A stretch of 64,000 nt of DNA, taken from Lycocorax pyrrhopterus obiensis. Taxonomy: Eukaryota > Chordata > Aves > Passeriformes > Paradisaeidae. Positions 63,028 to 64,000 of the stretch are shown here, piece by piece. Numbering within the stretch: the first letter of the stretch is position 1; each line of letters begins with the position of its first letter. The notes under the pieces were generated by a model. That model worked only from the letters and a program-made list of their open reading frames with translations. It did no database searches and was not told the DNA's origin. The DNA lies in contig JACSVZ010000002.1 of the NCBI GenBank assembly GCA_014706295.1, positions 17,902,494 through 17,966,493 on the forward strand, written 5' to 3'. The position numbers and the translations under genes are program-made.

Positions 63028-64000
63028 ATCCTGCAAAACAACCTGCAGGTGCAAGAAGTTTACAAAACTGTAACATTGTTTTGAGTTACTTCCATGGGAA
63101 AGACAGAACTCTCACAAAATGCTGCAGAGAGCTGAAGAAATTCTCTGCTGGAGCTTTTTCAGCATCCATAGGATGGTGCACAGCATCAGGTGCCACAGGG
63201 TCACCTCCACATCAGGAAAGCCCCAGCCCCTCCATCCATTCCAAACACAGCTGAACAGTGCCTCAGCTCCCCCCGTTAAACAGAAGGGCTTCATTCTCCT
63301 AAATGCTTTCACACAGAGCACACACACATTCAGTCTCCTGCCCATTTCTGTATATGATTCCTTATACCCCCATCTTGTGGGCTGGAGCTGTTCTAACAGT
63401 ATTTTAGTGTCGATGGGGGAGGGTAGCAAATGAAAAAACAACAGGCTCTGCCTTTTGAGAAGAAAGAAGGTATTCCACCCGTCTCTGGGGAGATGTAAGG
63501 GGACACTCTATTGTCAGCTTTTGGAGACCAGGTCCTTTTTGGATAGAAGGAATTTCTGACTTTAAAAGGTCTTGGAAAGGAAAAATAAGTATTTCCTAAA
63601 ATATTTTTAGAACATTTCAACAATAAAAAAGTACTTCATAGTGTATTCCAGAACTTTTTCTTGCACTTTTCAATTAGTTTTAAATAAAACTGCTTTGAAT
63701 TTTATACTGTAGTTAATCAACAGTATTTCTGAGGTTAACAAAAATTCCCTTTGCTGCCAAGGTACAAAAAAATTCTAAATGCCTGTTCTCAGAATAAAAC
63801 TGGTACAAGCTACGTATGCAACAACTAGACTATAAAAAACCCACTATACACTCTCGCCCTGTCATTCCCAACGAAGAGTAGCCAATTTGTGACAATTAGC
63901 ACATTGTGCATAGCACAATTCATCCGGCCCTTCACGGGGCTGCCAGACAAATTCTGGGTGGCTGTTTGCATTAGCGCTTATCAACAGTGCTGACAAGAGA
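63028..64000. other. Unique DNA at right edge
   Basis: Opposite-strand open frames at 63112-63441 overlap each other and are not supported as coding. No repeat or RNA gene is recognised. Confidence 0.4.

Noticed and set aside
1..64000. CRISPR arrays, operons, prokaryotic insertion sequences
   Set aside because: No regularly spaced short repeats, no dense gene strings and no transposase frames. The sequence is clearly vertebrate.

Overview
The window is vertebrate nuclear DNA, most likely from a passerine (songbird). It is AT-rich and gene-poor. It carries at least four CR1 LINE copies of different ages and a tRNA-Ile-derived SINE with a CR1-like tail, a type described from zebra finch and relatives. 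It also holds two copies of a long bird-type interspersed repeat and one short solo retroviral LTR. Prokaryotic features (operons, Shine-Dalgarno sites, CRISPR arrays) are absent. Most open frames are below about 130 codons and look like chance. The two clusters of overlapping long frames lie inside repeats (19.3-20.0 kb and 48.4-49.2 kb), and a third follows antisense CR1 sequence (22.8-23.7 kb).

Layout. 1-4.8 kb: unique DNA with several short open segments on the minus strand that end in good splice donors. 4.8-4.9 kb: CR1 3' end. 4.9-19.4 kb: unique DNA with one (AC)n tract. 19.4-20.4 kb: long repeat copy 1. 21.8-23.8 kb: a decayed CR1 on the minus strand that keeps endonuclease and early reverse-transcriptase sequence but has lost its 3' half. 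25.5 kb: a separate CR1 3' end. 28.6-28.7 kb: the tRNA-Ile SINE. 37.1 kb: (AT)16. 37.6-37.9 kb: CR1 3' end. 39.9-40.1 kb: the best candidate coding exon (minus strand, strong acceptor and donor). 47.6-47.8 kb: a possible poly(A) retrocopy. 48.4-49.5 kb: long repeat copy 2. 60.7-60.9 kb: an old CR1. 62.7-63.0 kb: a compact solo LTR on the minus strand with CCAAT, TATA-like and ATTAAA elements and a relatively high number of CpGs.

No gene could be named. The exon-like segments on the minus strand would fit the window lying within, or overlapping, a large gene read right to left. This is inference: splice motifs and short open frames of this size also occur by chance. I found no complete protein-coding gene, no functional RNA gene and no clearly new biological system. 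The items most worth checking are the exon candidates, the solo LTR without an obvious target duplication, the 3'-truncated CR1 and the poly(A)-tailed segment.
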